Shown in pieces: positions 1 through 10,641 of a stretch of DNA of 64,000 nucleotides. Numbering within the stretch: the first letter of the stretch is position 1; each line of letters opens with the position of its first letter. The translations under genes were made by a program, and so were the position numbers. The notes below the pieces were generated by a model. The model made no database searches. It was not told the origin of the DNA and saw only the letters and a list, made by a program, of their open reading frames with translations. This DNA comes from Triangularia verruculosa (taxonomy: Eukaryota; Ascomycota; Sordariomycetes; Sordariales; Podosporaceae). The DNA lies in NCBI GenBank assembly GCA_033296885.1, contig MU863937.1, positions 62,001-126,000 of the forward strand, given 5' to 3'.

Positions 1-1921
1 ACTCCACACCGGCCGTGCTCAAGGACCCGTCGAAATTCTTTGAGATCGTTCGGGAATCCCTCCGTGGGGGTGTGACTCTTGTTCAGCTGCGGGAGAAGAC
101 GGCCGATACGGGCGAGTTCATCAAAACGGCGAGGAAGCTGCACGAAATCACTCAGGAATACAATGTACCGCTTCTTATCAACGACAGGGTGGATGTGGCT
201 TTGGCGGTTGGCTGTGAGGGCGTGCATATTGGACAGGATGACATGGGTAAGTGCTGAGGGCCCCTTTCTGCATTGTTATGATGAGCCCGTTATGCCTTAT
301 ACGCCTATGATTATCTTTTCAATGTTTATCGAACATATTGGTATACGTCGAGTGGGCCATTTGAGGCGTATTTACGAACGTGTTCAGGCCTCCAATGAAC
401 AGTTAATGGACCCCTTTACACATTGAACTCAGACGTTCGGTGCTAACTAATTTACAGAGCTGAAGACTGCGCGACAACTGCTTGGAGACGACAAGATCAT
501 CGGAATGACAGTTAGTAGCATAGACGAAGCCCTGAAAGCCTGTGAAGACGGAGCTGATTACTTGGGCATCGGGACGGTATATGCTACACCCACGTAAGCA
601 GGCATCCCCTACAATTTTTCTACTAGGAGGTTGACACAGGAAAGAAAAACAAACACCAAATCCATCATCGGTGCCGCCGGAGTCCGTGAGATTCTCGCTG
701 CCATGGACCATGCAGGCTACTACGAAAAGGTCAAGACCGTCTGCATCGGTGGTCTCAACAAAGCCAACATCCCGCGCATCCTTTACCAGAGCCAGCATTT
801 TGGTGACAAGTCATGGACCCTTGCCTTGGACGGCGTGGCTGTCGTCAGTGCGATCATGTCTGCTGATGACCCCAAGGAGGCAAGCAAAGAGTTGCTGGAG
901 CTTGTAAATTCGTGGCCCAAGTACAGGGGCGATTCTCTGATTCATTGCAGGGCTCAAAGGGGCGTGCTGGAAGTGGTCCCAGACATCATCAAGAGGGTGC
1001 ACGAGACGAAGCCTTTGACACACAACATGACGAATTTGGTATGTGTACACTCTGCCTTGAAGATGGTGAGGGGGCTATACTGACGAAGAGGGTAGGTGGT
1101 ACAAAACTTTGCTGCCAATGTTGCTCTGGCGGTTGGTGGCTCACCCATCATGGCTAATTACGGCGAGGAGGCGGCCGATCTGTCCAAGCTGGGGGGTTCG
1201 TTGGTGGTAAACATGGGCACTGTCACGCCGGAGGGATTGTTGAACTATTACAAGGCGATGCAGGCTTACAATGTGGCCGTTCAGCCGGTTGTTTTTGATC
1301 CTGTTGGGTACGTATATCTCCTTGGTTACCAACGGTCAGCGGAGGCTAATAAAATGAAACAGGGCAGGGGCAACTTCAGTTAGGAGAGGGGCTGTCAAAT
1401 CCATCCTCGCCAATGGCTATCTCGACGTCATCAAAGGCAACGAAGGCGAGATCAAGACTGTCTGGGGTGCGGTGGATGGAGAACAACAGAGGGGCGTCGA
1501 CAGCAGCGACAGTCTGACGCCCGAAGATAAGCTTGACCTAGTCGTGAAGTTGGCCAAGAGGGAGCACAACGTGGTGGTGATGACTGGAAAGACGGATTAT
1601 GTCAGTGATGGCTACTGGACTGCTATCATCGCCAACGGGCACGAATATCTGGGCCTTGTCACTGGGACAGGGTGCACGATTGGAACGGCCATCTCAGTGG
1701 CTTTGGCTGCGTACCATAAGCAAGACAAGCTTTGGGCCGTGATCACCGCGATGCTACACTTTGAAATCGCGGCCGAGATCGCCGCTGAGAGGTGGGACGT
1801 CAAAGGCCCGGGCACCTTTATCTCGGCTTTCCTGGACGAATTGTATAATATCCGAATCGCTACGGTGAACGGGGATATGGAGTGGCTGAAGAGAGCTAAG
1901 ATTACGGTCACAAAGCTCTGA
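1..1921 (+). CDS. THI6: Bifunctional thiamine-phosphate synthase / hydroxyethylthiazole kinase (5'-partial)
   Basis: The N-terminal half is a thiamine-phosphate synthase barrel that joins HMP-PP to thiazole phosphate. The C-terminal half phosphorylates hydroxyethylthiazole. Both are cytosolic steps of thiamine synthesis. Exons read as <1-246, 458-593, 645-1038, 1096-1307 and 1363-1921 (about 514 visible residues). All joins keep frame; intron 1 has the branch sequence TGCTAACTAA. Visible TPS motifs are VTLVQLREK, LLINDRVDVALA, GVHIGQDDM and DGADYLGIGTVYATPT. The kinase half shows HNMTNLVVQNFAANVALA, INMGTVTPE-like VVNMGTVTPEG, VFDPVGAGATSVRR and the nucleotide-site region GTGCTIGTAIS. The first visible residues (STPAVLKDPSKFF) lie only about 10-20 residues from the usual start, so little is missing. 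No TPP riboswitch can be judged because the 5' UTR is outside the window. Confidence 0.93.
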
Positions 1922-2603
1922 GTTAGATATTTAAGATATTATAACAAGTTAACAACACTTTATGAGTGCTTTCTTCTTAGCTCGAGCTATGTATAAAAAG
2001 ATAGTATATACCTACGAGGCATTCGTTCAGGGCCTTCAGATCTCTATCTGAAGCCTTTGACCATTCATTCAACGCCCACTTTTCATTTGATGTCTTTCCC
2101 TATTCATACATACCTTCGGCTATCTATCAAACATCTTTTACTACCTAGTCCAGGCCTCCGAGTAATGTGTACAGATCTTCTACCTGATGAACCCGAACAT
2201 TTGTATCCTTGTCATCATCTACTAAGGCGCCACGTATAACCCTAACCCAGTGATACTGACCCTTTATCGACCATCAACACTCGACCAAATCCCTTGAAAG
2301 TAGACTCTTAGATCTTGGAATCTAGCGATAGGTTTCCAATGCAGCTAAGGTACTTTAACTCGATATGTGCACATATCACTAGTTCAAGATCGCCACCCCT
2401 TTTTATGCGGGGAAAGCATCGGCATTGTCCCTCCGGAATCGTTTACCCCAACATTTAGTGCACGCCGGCCGCGGCCGTCCCGCACCGCATGATTGCTCGG
2501 CGCTGGTTCCGTTGCCCCACTCTTATCCTGTGTCATCGACCTGAGACTCTTTTCCTATTTCTTTCATGACTGAGCATCGAGTCATCATAAATTTCATAGT
2601 ACT
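1922..2603. other. Intergenic: THI6 3' end and isochorismatase promoter
   Basis: No gene is supported here. The first part is AT-rich, with AATAAA-like and TATAAAAAG (about 1990) sequence, as in a 3' UTR. A GC-rich patch lies near 2463-2500. The short plus-strand ORF at 2057-2239 has no recognisable protein character. Confidence 0.6.
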
Positions 2604-3566
2604 ATGAGCTTGCGATTTTGCTTGAGACCAGCAATTGCTTCGACACTCACGCTCAGGAGACAGTTTGTGCCTTCGGCTTCGTTCATCTCATCTCACACAC
2701 GGTCCTATTCTATCCTTGACAGAGCGACGATGTCTTCCCCTGCTCCTGCTCCGCAGAGGCGGTTTCGTATGTTCTTCTCATGAAATTTTGTGGTGAAAGA
2801 CTTACTAATGTTGTTACGATGTAGAAAACCCAGCTGTCTTGTATGTTACTTGTACATTGCTTAGGCTCATATCCTCTCACCGTCTCATCTTAATCTCTTT
2901 CTCATCCATCGCCGCTAACTCATATGAAATAGCGTCTGCGACATCCAGGAGAAGTTCCGCCCAGCCATTCATGAGTTTGACAAAGTGTACGTCCCCTCAT
3001 CTCACCCAGTCGTAACCACATACACAACTAACACCCCCCTCCCTTTCAGAATCGCCACGACTTCCAAACTCCTCCGCGCCTCCTCCATCCTCTCCCTCCC
3101 CGTCTTCGTCACCACCCAAAACCGCGCCCGCTTAGGCGACACCGTCTCCGAGCTCAAACCCCACCTCGCCACGGCAACCGTCAAAGCCGACATCGACAAG
3201 ACCCGCTTCAGCATGTTCATCCCCCCGCTCCTCTCCGACTCGGTCTTTTCCTCCCCGGCCGAAGTCGCGATCGTTGGGATTGAATCACACATCTGCGTGA
3301 CGCAGACGGCGCTGGATCTGCTGCAGGCTGGGCACAAGGTGTATATCCTTGCGGATGGCGTGAGTTCGACGAATAAGGAAGAGGTCCCGATTGCGCTGGC
3401 GAGGTTGAGGCAGGCGGGGGCTGTGGTGACGAGCAGTGAGAGCTGGATTTATGAGCTGATGGGGGATGCGGCGGTGCCCGAGTTCAAGGGGATTGTGAAT
3501 CTGGTGAAGGATACGGCGAAGGAGACGAAGGGGTCGCTGGGGGGGTTGTTGGGGAGTAAGATTTGA
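2604..3566 (+). CDS. Isochorismatase-family cysteine hydrolase, probable mitochondrial precursor
   Basis: Exons read as 2604-2766, 2825-2840 (16 nt), 2933-2986 and 3050-3566, giving 249 residues. The fold belongs to the isochorismatase/nicotinamidase-like superfamily. The expected catalytic triad is visible: Asp in VFVCDIQEKF, Lys in TVKADIDKTRFSMF, and Cys in VGIESHICVTQTALDLL. Substrate is unknown; relatives of this short single-domain type are often left unassigned. The first ATG adds an Arg/Ser-rich, acid-poor leader (MSLRFCLRPAIAS...) typical of a matrix-targeting sequence. A second in-frame ATG at 2730, just before SSPAPAPQRRF, would make a cytosolic form. The C-terminus ends in a Gly-rich GGLLGSKI. 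The gene lies downstream of THI6 in the same direction, with its own promoter. Confidence 0.85.
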
Positions 3567-4136
3567 TGATTGTATGGAATGTGGAGAGGAGGAGTTATAG
3601 GTTGCTGGGTAAAGAGTTTGGTTTGGAAAAGAGTATAGATGGAGCATATACACGGGTTTTGTCTCTTTCAGGCAAGCATTGGTTCCTTAGATAGACTGTA
3701 AATCAGTTTGGTCTGGTGTGACCTGAATTTGTACCGAAGTTGGTTGCTGAAACAGATTTCAAGGACATAGACAATCGGTGTCTTTTATACGTCTGTTGAA
3801 CCCGTTGAGTGCATTGTTTTCAGCAAGTAGATTATTTGGTTACGATAATCCCAAAAAGATATGAAAGTGCTGATGAATTGGTGAGTGAGTGTTTAGAGGG
3901 ACAGATAGGTACTCTACCCCAATTGAGAAGGTGGACCAGCACAAGAACCAACGCTATTAAATATAGAGTCACACCGAGGTTCAAGTTGGTGTTTATATCA
4001 ATGTGATCTCCTATTCTCACATTTTTTCACTTCAATGACTTCATTCTGCCCATTATTTTCCACTTTTTATTGACGCTCCATCTGCCAACTTGACACCCTT
4101 TTTCACCCAGACTCATCGTTATCTGGATCCTCCACA
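3567..4136. other. Intergenic: 3' UTR and promoter of the first 2EXR gene
   Basis: Nothing coding is supported. The last about 120 bases before 4137 are T/C-rich, as in fungal leaders (TTCACCCAGACTCATCG). Confidence 0.6.
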
Positions 4137-5075
4137 ATGACAACCCCCTTCTTCCACCCCTTCCCCCACCTCCCCTATGAGCTCCGCGCCCAGATATGGT
4201 CCCTCGCCGCCGCCGAACCTCGCACCGTCGAGCTCCGCCTACGCTACAAGAAGAAATACCCAGCCCTCACCCAAGCACCCCCCCACAACAAGCCCTACAC
4301 CGACTACTGCTACAGCAAATACTCGGCCGTCGTCCCCTACCTCATCACTGGCCTCACCCCCGTCCCCGCCATCATGCACACCTGCCGTGAATCCCGAACC
4401 ATTGGCCAGAAGTTCTACGGCGGCGCGGCATGCGCTGAAATCATAGGGGCCGAAGTCGAAGTCATGAAGCAGCGCCAACTATTCGAAGACGCCAAGATAC
4501 AGAGAAACAAGGCGAAGAGGCTGATCAGACAGGAGAAGGAAGAAAGAGAAAGGCGTGCTGCGGCGGGGGAGCTCACGGTGGAGGAGGAGGGGGAGGCGAG
4601 GCTGGTGGAGCTGTACGGGGAGTTGGAGGAGTATAAGCCTGAGGAACGGCACGTTTATATCAACTGGGAGATTGATACTCTTTCTCTTGGGGGTCCTGGT
4701 GGGGGTAGCCTTCACATCCTCAAGCCGGTGGCTCACTTGGTCCAGAAGTTCAAGTACGCTAGGAGATACTCTGATGAGTGGTATGTGCGTGGGGAGATAT
4801 CGGAGCTTCGTATGTTCAGGAATTTGAAGGAGCTGCACATCGTTGCGCTAGATGGGTTTCAACAGTGGCGGTGGGCGTCTGAGGAGGACTGGCCTTGCGA
4901 GATTGAGAATGTGTTCTTGTATGAGGACAATTCTCGCATGTCGTTGGTGGAGCTGGATGAGATGTTTGAAGAGCAGGATAAGGAGTATTATCGTCAGCAA
5001 GAGGAGGAGGAGGAAGAGGCGCGCAGGAGAGAGGAGGCTCAGCAGTCTGGGGATAATGATGCAACAAATGTATAG
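4137..5075 (+). CDS. 2EXR-domain protein, copy A
   Basis: Single exon, 312 residues. The N-terminus FHPFPHLPYELRAQIW is the signature of the fungal 2EXR family: F-x-x-F-P-x-L-P-x-E-L-R-x-x-I-W, an F-box-like helical start. It is followed by the conserved MHTCRESR segment, in which the family reads LxxCRESR. Residues about 110-160 are a Lys/Glu/Arg-rich helix, probably coiled coil. Further on is HVYINWEIDTLSL, the conserved strand of these proteins. The last 40 residues are Glu/Arg-rich low complexity. No enzymatic motif is visible and the family has no settled function. A diverged relative lies at 26726-27852. The gene converges on ADE13, with only 117 bp between stop codons. Confidence 0.85.
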   Translation: MTTPFFHPFPHLPYELRAQIWSLAAAEPRTVELRLRYKKKYPALTQAPPHNKPYTDYCYSKYSAVVPYLITGLTPVPAIMHTCRESRTIGQKFYGGAACAEIIGAEVEVMKQRQLFEDAKIQRNKAKRLIRQEKEERERRAAAGELTVEEEGEARLVELYGELEEYKPEERHVYINWEIDTLSLGGPGGGSLHILKPVAHLVQKFKYARRYSDEWYVRGEISELRMFRNLKELHIVALDGFQQWRWASEEDWPCEIENVFLYEDNSRMSLVELDEMFEEQDKEYYRQQEEEEEEARRREEAQQSGDNDATNV

Positions 5076-5192
5076 TGAGCTGTACCAAATGAGAACCTAC
5101 AAAAATAGAAGTAACTTTTAATTCATTTTACCTACCTATCGCATTAACCCACAAAACAATCATCATATACATCAGAACCAAAATCTAGTCCT

Positions 5193-7003
5193 CTAAATAG
5201 AAAGCTGAGCAGTAGAAGCCTTATCCAGCGACTCCTTGTAGGTGGCCAGCTTGGCCGCAACCTCGCCGTTGCAGTAGTCCTCGGTAATCTTGGGGCAATT
5301 GCCAATGAACAGCTTGGGGTCGACAAGACTGTCGATATCGCCCCAGACGGGGCGGAAGAACTCGGCCTTCTTGATGCGCTCGAGAAGATCGTTGCGGCCG
5401 CCCTGCTGCTTGACGACGTCGCTGGCCTGGTGGGAGAGGACACGGACCTCCTCGTGGGCCTCCTGTCTGGAAACGCCGTGGGTGGCGAGCTTCATGAGAA
5501 TGGACTCGGTGGCCATGAAGGGAAGCTCCTGGTCAATGCGGGAGCGAATGACGCTGGGGTAGAGGACAATGCCGTTGGTAACGTTGTCCAGGGCAAGGAG
5601 GATGGAGTCAGCGAGGAGGAACTGTTACAAGTCAGCAATAGCAATCAAGATGCGCCAAATAAAAACATACCATCTCGGGGATGTCCATGCGGCGGATGGC
5701 GCTGTCATCAAGGGTTCTCTCGAACCACTGGGTTTCGAAAGTGGCAGTGAAGTCAGCAGGGAGACGGGCCAGCTTGCGGCCAAGGGCAGTGATACGCTCC
5801 GACCTCATGGGGTTTCTCTTGTAAGCCATGGCGGAACTGCCAATCTGGCTCTTCTCGAAAGGTTCCTCCATCTCCTTGAGGTTGGCCAAGTGACGGATAT
5901 CGCCGCAGATACGCTGGGCAGTGGCACCAAGAGCGCAGACGGCGTTGGCGACTCTGAGATCAACCTTGCGGGTGTAGGTCTGGGTGGAAATTGGGTAAGC
6001 AGAAGGGAAGCCGGCCTTCTTGCAGAGTATCTCGTTCAGCTTCACGATCTTGTCGGCGTCGCCCTCAAAAAGCTCCAAGAAGGTAGCCTGGGAACCGGTG
6101 GTACCCTGGGCTCCACGGAACTGAAGTCTGTCACGGACAGTCTCGATGTCTTCGAGGTCCATCATCAACTCCTGGATCCACTGCGCAGCGCGCTTGCCAA
6201 CAGTGATGAGCTGGGCCTGTTTCCAGTATCAGTAAAAAAAATTTGTTCAGAAGAAGTGATACTGACAGGCTGGTAATGGGTGAAACCAAGAGTAGGGAGG
6301 TCCTTATACTTGAGGGCAAAGGCCTGCAGGTTCTGGATAACCTTGGCGAGCTTGGGAAGAATGAGGTCCAAAGCCTTTTTCTGGAAGATGAGATCGGCAT
6401 TGTCGGTCACTGTTGATGTTAGCCCCTTTTCTTTTCTCCTTTCCAGCCTAACCCCGACACACAGCACCACCCCTCATCCTCCACCCCCAACCCACCCCAA
6501 AGAAGATTCAAAAGCTCACCATAGCAAGAAGTAGCACCCAAATGAATATGTCCCGCAGCCTTGGGCGCATCCTATTCCCCTCCCCATCAGCCATTAACAT
6601 CATCACCTCCCCTTTCCCTCTTTTTTTCCAGGAAAACTCACCTCGCCATAAGCATGCACATGCGCCATCACATCATGCCTAAACTTGGCCTCGTACTCCC
6701 TCGCCTTGTCAAAAGCAGCATCGCTCACCCGCACATTCTGCCTCATCTCCTCGATCGCGTCCTCGGGGATCGGCAACCCCAGCTCCCTCTCCGCCTCGGC
6801 AAGCCAGACCCAGAGCTGCCGCCAGGTCGACGCGCGCTCCCGGGCCGAGAAGATGCTCATCATCTCCTGGGAGGCGTAGCGGGTGCTAAGGGGGGTCTTT
6901 TTTCCTCACAAAGTCATTCATCAGCCAATCCATTCTATACCATTACTATAAATTGGAGGGGAGGCGGGGGGGGACATACGACATATTTATCGTAAGAGGA
7001 CAT
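5193..7003 (-). CDS. ADE13: Adenylosuccinate lyase
   Basis: Cleaves SAICAR to AICAR and adenylosuccinate to AMP in purine synthesis; cytosolic homotetramer. Six exons on the minus strand: 7003-6980, 6896-6642, 6571-6520, 6409-6267, 6216-5671 and 5621-5193. They give 482 residues, the size of yeast Ade13. The exon 2 acceptor was placed after AAAAAAAG because this restores the conserved TPLSTRYAS start. Visible motifs are the N-terminal RYAS-x-[10 protein letters not shown] (general acid His region), [28 protein letters not shown], and the fumarase/aspartase signature [11 protein letters not shown] near residue 290. The tiny first exon (8 codons) matches the usual intron position after the start. 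The C-terminus [13 protein letters not shown] and [11 protein letters not shown] blocks are intact. Confidence 0.96.
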
Positions 7004-7700
7004 TTTGGCGGTGTTTTCTCACTCAAAGAAAAAAGTGAATGAGAGGGAAAAAAGGGGGGGATATGATGAGGCTCCCAAAATATTGGATATATGAAAGCTC
7101 AGCTCATACAACAAGAAAAAAAAGGAGGGGCAGAATTAGGTCCTGCAAGCTTGTCAAATGCTGCGGTAAATCGCGGGGAGGGGCAAAGCTGCAAAAGCAA
7201 GCGTCACCGGCAACGGCTTAAGGAAAGCTTCAGCTAGTGGGGCACGTATGTACCTCGATGGGTTATGACTTGTAAACGATATGCCGCCCCCGCTGTCGGC
7301 CGCTCCACATATTTCTGTTTGACAGCTCTGTGGGGGTGGACATATCGAATGAATGCCTTGTCTTGAGGAAACGAATATTTAACATCAGATCAACATCATG
7401 TCATGCTACTTCCAAAGACACCTATTGGCCCAATTGATTTCAATATTACAACAAACTTCTTTCTTTCTCAGCTCATATTTCCCGACCAAGACTTTCTTTT
7501 TCTTATTTCTTGAGTGTCGTATGACTCTATCCTCTCTACCCATACATACATACAGATACATAACCGAGCTCTCTTCCGCAAAATCCCGCTTTCTCTGATT
7601 CACACATCCTCTCTCCCCACTATCGTCTTACACTCAGCTACTACCATCATATCAGTACACCAGCATCCCCCTTGTTTTTCAATCTCTTTCAAGATAGACA
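7004..7700. other. Intergenic: ADE13 promoter side
   Basis: Holds the ADE13 upstream region and the 3' flank of the zinc-cluster gene, both on the minus strand. Short ORFs on either strand look random. CT-rich runs occur around 7440-7620. Confidence 0.55.
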
Positions 7701-10641
7701 TCAACTCCAAATGCCACCGTCCATGTCAAACCCAAAATCACCTCCCCAATTCCCCATGTTCCAGTCATAATCCATCATCCCGCCATCCCAACTATCCACC
7801 GTCCCCAACTCCTGAATCACATCTGCCACCAGCGTGTCCGTCGCATCTGCCAGCGTCATTGGTTGTTTTTCGTACAACTCGGCCAGCTGGGCTGTCGTTT
7901 GTCCATCTTGAATATCGCGGTCCTGTTTACTCTCTGTTAGTCACCCGCCTTTTTCATGTTGCAGGGAAGCAAAACTCACAAAGGCATTCTTCAACTCCCT
8001 GAGCTTCCTCGCCAACTGTGCAAACGGATCTTCCCTCTCCCTCTCCAGCCCCTGTTGCGAGCCCCCCGCCCCGCTCCCGATCCCTAACCCCTGAGGCGCT
8101 CTATAAACATCACTCGGACTGTTATAGTTGCTCGCCCCCGTCATCGTCCTGCTCCTCTTCTTCCTTCTTCCCGCGGTGTGGTCCATGTCCCTGATATGTC
8201 TCTCCAAGAATCCGTCAAACTCCCTTCTCACCGCTCTCACGTCCCACCCTGGCATAGACAACGTCATGAGCTTGAGCATTCGGACGAAGACGTAGGTGAG
8301 ATCAAAAGAGGACATCGAGATAAACCGGGGGTAGTCGGACTGATCAGAGGACATCCGGGCGTGCATGTATTCCTTGACGAGACTAACGCATTTCCAGAGT
8401 GTGTCCAGCCGGTCTGGAGGAGGAATGATCGAAGTAGACCGGTTGTTACTGGAATAGGAAGAGGGGGTGTCGTTTCCAAGGCCACCTGAAGGAGAAGTCT
8501 TGAAGCCGGGATCCTCGTCTTCTGGCAGCGATGAAGAACCGCTGGTTCGGAGAAACCCTTCGTAAATCAGAAGCTCGGCTACTATAAAGTGACCTTTCAT
8601 GGAAGCTGTTTTTGAGTTTGTCAGCTCAAACTGGCCCGAGGGCAGCAGAAAGGGGACCAGTGTGAAGCTTACAGTTCTCCATGATGCGCTTCGGCACCTT
8701 TTTCTTCTCACCGTGCAGAAATTGTCGAAGGTTTTCCACCACCTGATTCCACGGCTTGCGATCCCTCATTGGCTTCTTATACCAATTGGCCAGGCTCATC
8801 GAGATGTGCTGAGACACTCGCTGCACTCTGACCAAATGGACCACAAGCTCGTCATCGGGCGACTTCTTATCAGTAATCAGCACTCTACAGCACTTCATCA
8901 AGTACGGAGAGGGCATGAGCTGATCCGGACAGTGGCTTGTTGTGAAGGCTCTGTGTTCGTGTTAGTGCTTATTCCGGGACGTTGACAGAGGCAAACTTAC
9001 ACTGTCACCAAATAATACGTTCCCGCAAACGCCCTCATTCTCTCCAGCGCGTCCTCTGACCTCCCCTGTCCCCCCAGCCCACCAATAGCATTCTTCTGCT
9101 CTTGGGCGTCCAAATGCTCGAATTTGAGACTAGCGGTAAAACTTCGAATCAAAAACACCAAGTTTGTCGTCTTGGCTGTCACCAAGTTGTAATGATACCA
9201 CGCCAGAAGCACCTGCGCCCCCTGAAGCAAGTCCAGTCCAGCCCCCGATGATGGCTGCCCCTTTTGACTGCTCTGCTGAAACGCAGCGACACTGATATCC
9301 CTCAGCAGCTGATCTCCTAGGGCCATTTGTCGCCGTCCATCATGGTGACACGCCTCGACCATAACCGCTTTCCAGAAAAAGGGGCGTTGTTCCCTCATCT
9401 GAAGAGCATTCAAGTTCGATGGCACTAGAGCAAAAGGGAAGAGGTGTTGCATGTGGGAGCGATATTCTTGAAGCAAATCTTCGGCTTCTTGGCCTTCGGG
9501 CCAGATCGACTCTGAAGCATTGGAGGACGTCATCGGGGAGGGGTGTGAAGGCGGAGACGCAGAGGCCATTATTGCATCCGGGATGGCGGAGCCTGTCACT
9601 GATACTGACAGCCCCCCCAGAGTTTGATGGTGGTGAGAGTGGTGCTGCTGTTGATGGTGACCATATTGGGGAGTTTGATGGCTACTAAGGATAGGGGAAA
9701 ATTTGAGCTCACTCGGGGGCAAAAGGGGTTCGAAGGGCTCGCCGTTCCATGGTGATTGGGTGAAGTGATGGTTTGTGACGGAGATTTTCGGGCCATTGCT
9801 GGTGTTGTGATGATAATCTGGTGAGATGGCTGGGAGTGGATGCTGGCCATCAAGTTCAGAGCCTACCAGGGAGGGGTGATGATGGCTGTCAAGGACCCCT
9901 TCGCCGGTGCTGGCGCTGCCTGGTGTCTCTGATTTTCCTGAACTCCCTCCGGCACCCGCACGACCACCCCCGGCCGCTATCTGCTCCGTGAGGGCCTCAA
10001 GTCGTCGCTCAAGCTCGGCCACGCGGGTTAGCTTGCGGTCCTTCCGCCTTCTTCGAGGCGGAGCCGGGATTTGTTTGGTGCATTTCTTCTTGAGACGTTC
10101 ACATCTGTATAGCGGTGAAGAGCAGGCAAGTCAGTTGACGTACAACATGTGAGATTGATATCTGCCGTGCTTTAAGATCGGCATTGCCAACGGTCATGAC
10201 CATGAAGTGATGGTGTAAGGTGACGGTGTAAGGTGATGACAACTGCAACATGACAGACAAACCGATTCCCATCCACTCAATTTTGCTTCCCGTACCCGTT
10301 TCTAACTTCGAGTTGGGACAGCAAATGGCAAAGAGCGGCGGTGAAAATACATGAGAGGTGTCAGAAAAGTGTCTGAGAAGGACAAACGGCTGTGGAACTG
10401 GAACAATGCCCGACAGTCCGTGAGCTGCCCGCCCATGTGATGGGGGAAGAATGAGAGACAAAAAAAAAGCAAGAAAAATATAAATTAAATCGGATCGACA
10501 AACATACCGTTCACATTTGCCCAACGGCCCAGAACCAGGCTCACACTTGCATTTCGCAAGCGCACAGGTTCCACATGCCCTCGGCCCCTTGGTAGGCTTC
10601 TTGGAGGAGCCATCACCACCGCTGTCCTCTACAGATTCCAT
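7701..10641 (-). CDS. Zn(II)2Cys6 transcription factor
   Basis: Five minus-strand exons, 10641-10508, 10104-9001, 8950-8673, 8605-7980 and 7922-7701, give 787 residues. The binuclear zinc cluster is at residues 22-55: C-x2-C-x6-C-x9-C-x2-C-x6-C in ACGTCALAKCKCE...KCERCERLKKKC. A basic linker (PPRRRKDRKLTR) and a predicted short coiled coil (RVAELERRLEALTEQIA) follow, the usual dimerisation arrangement. A Ser/Gly/His-rich disordered stretch comes next, then a middle homology-type helical region starting at YRSHMQHLFPFALVPSNL. The C-terminus is Trp/Asp/Gly/Met-rich (DYDWNMGNWGGDFGFD), like an acidic activation tail. Intron 1 is 403 nt and splits the zinc cluster just before the fifth cysteine. 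The overall order resembles Leu3/War1-type regulators, but targets cannot be read from the sequence. Confidence 0.88.

Noticed and set aside
930..965. 30-nt GTACAG...TTGCAG segment in THI6
   Set aside because: Too short for an intron; the frame reads through with acceptable linker residues between the two enzyme domains.
2530..2560. CCTGAGA resembling part of a TPP riboswitch
   Set aside because: The other conserved TPP-aptamer segments are absent and it precedes a non-thiamine gene.
5569..6276. 235-codon plus-strand ORF inside ADE13
   Set aside because: Antisense to strongly conserved ADE13 exons.
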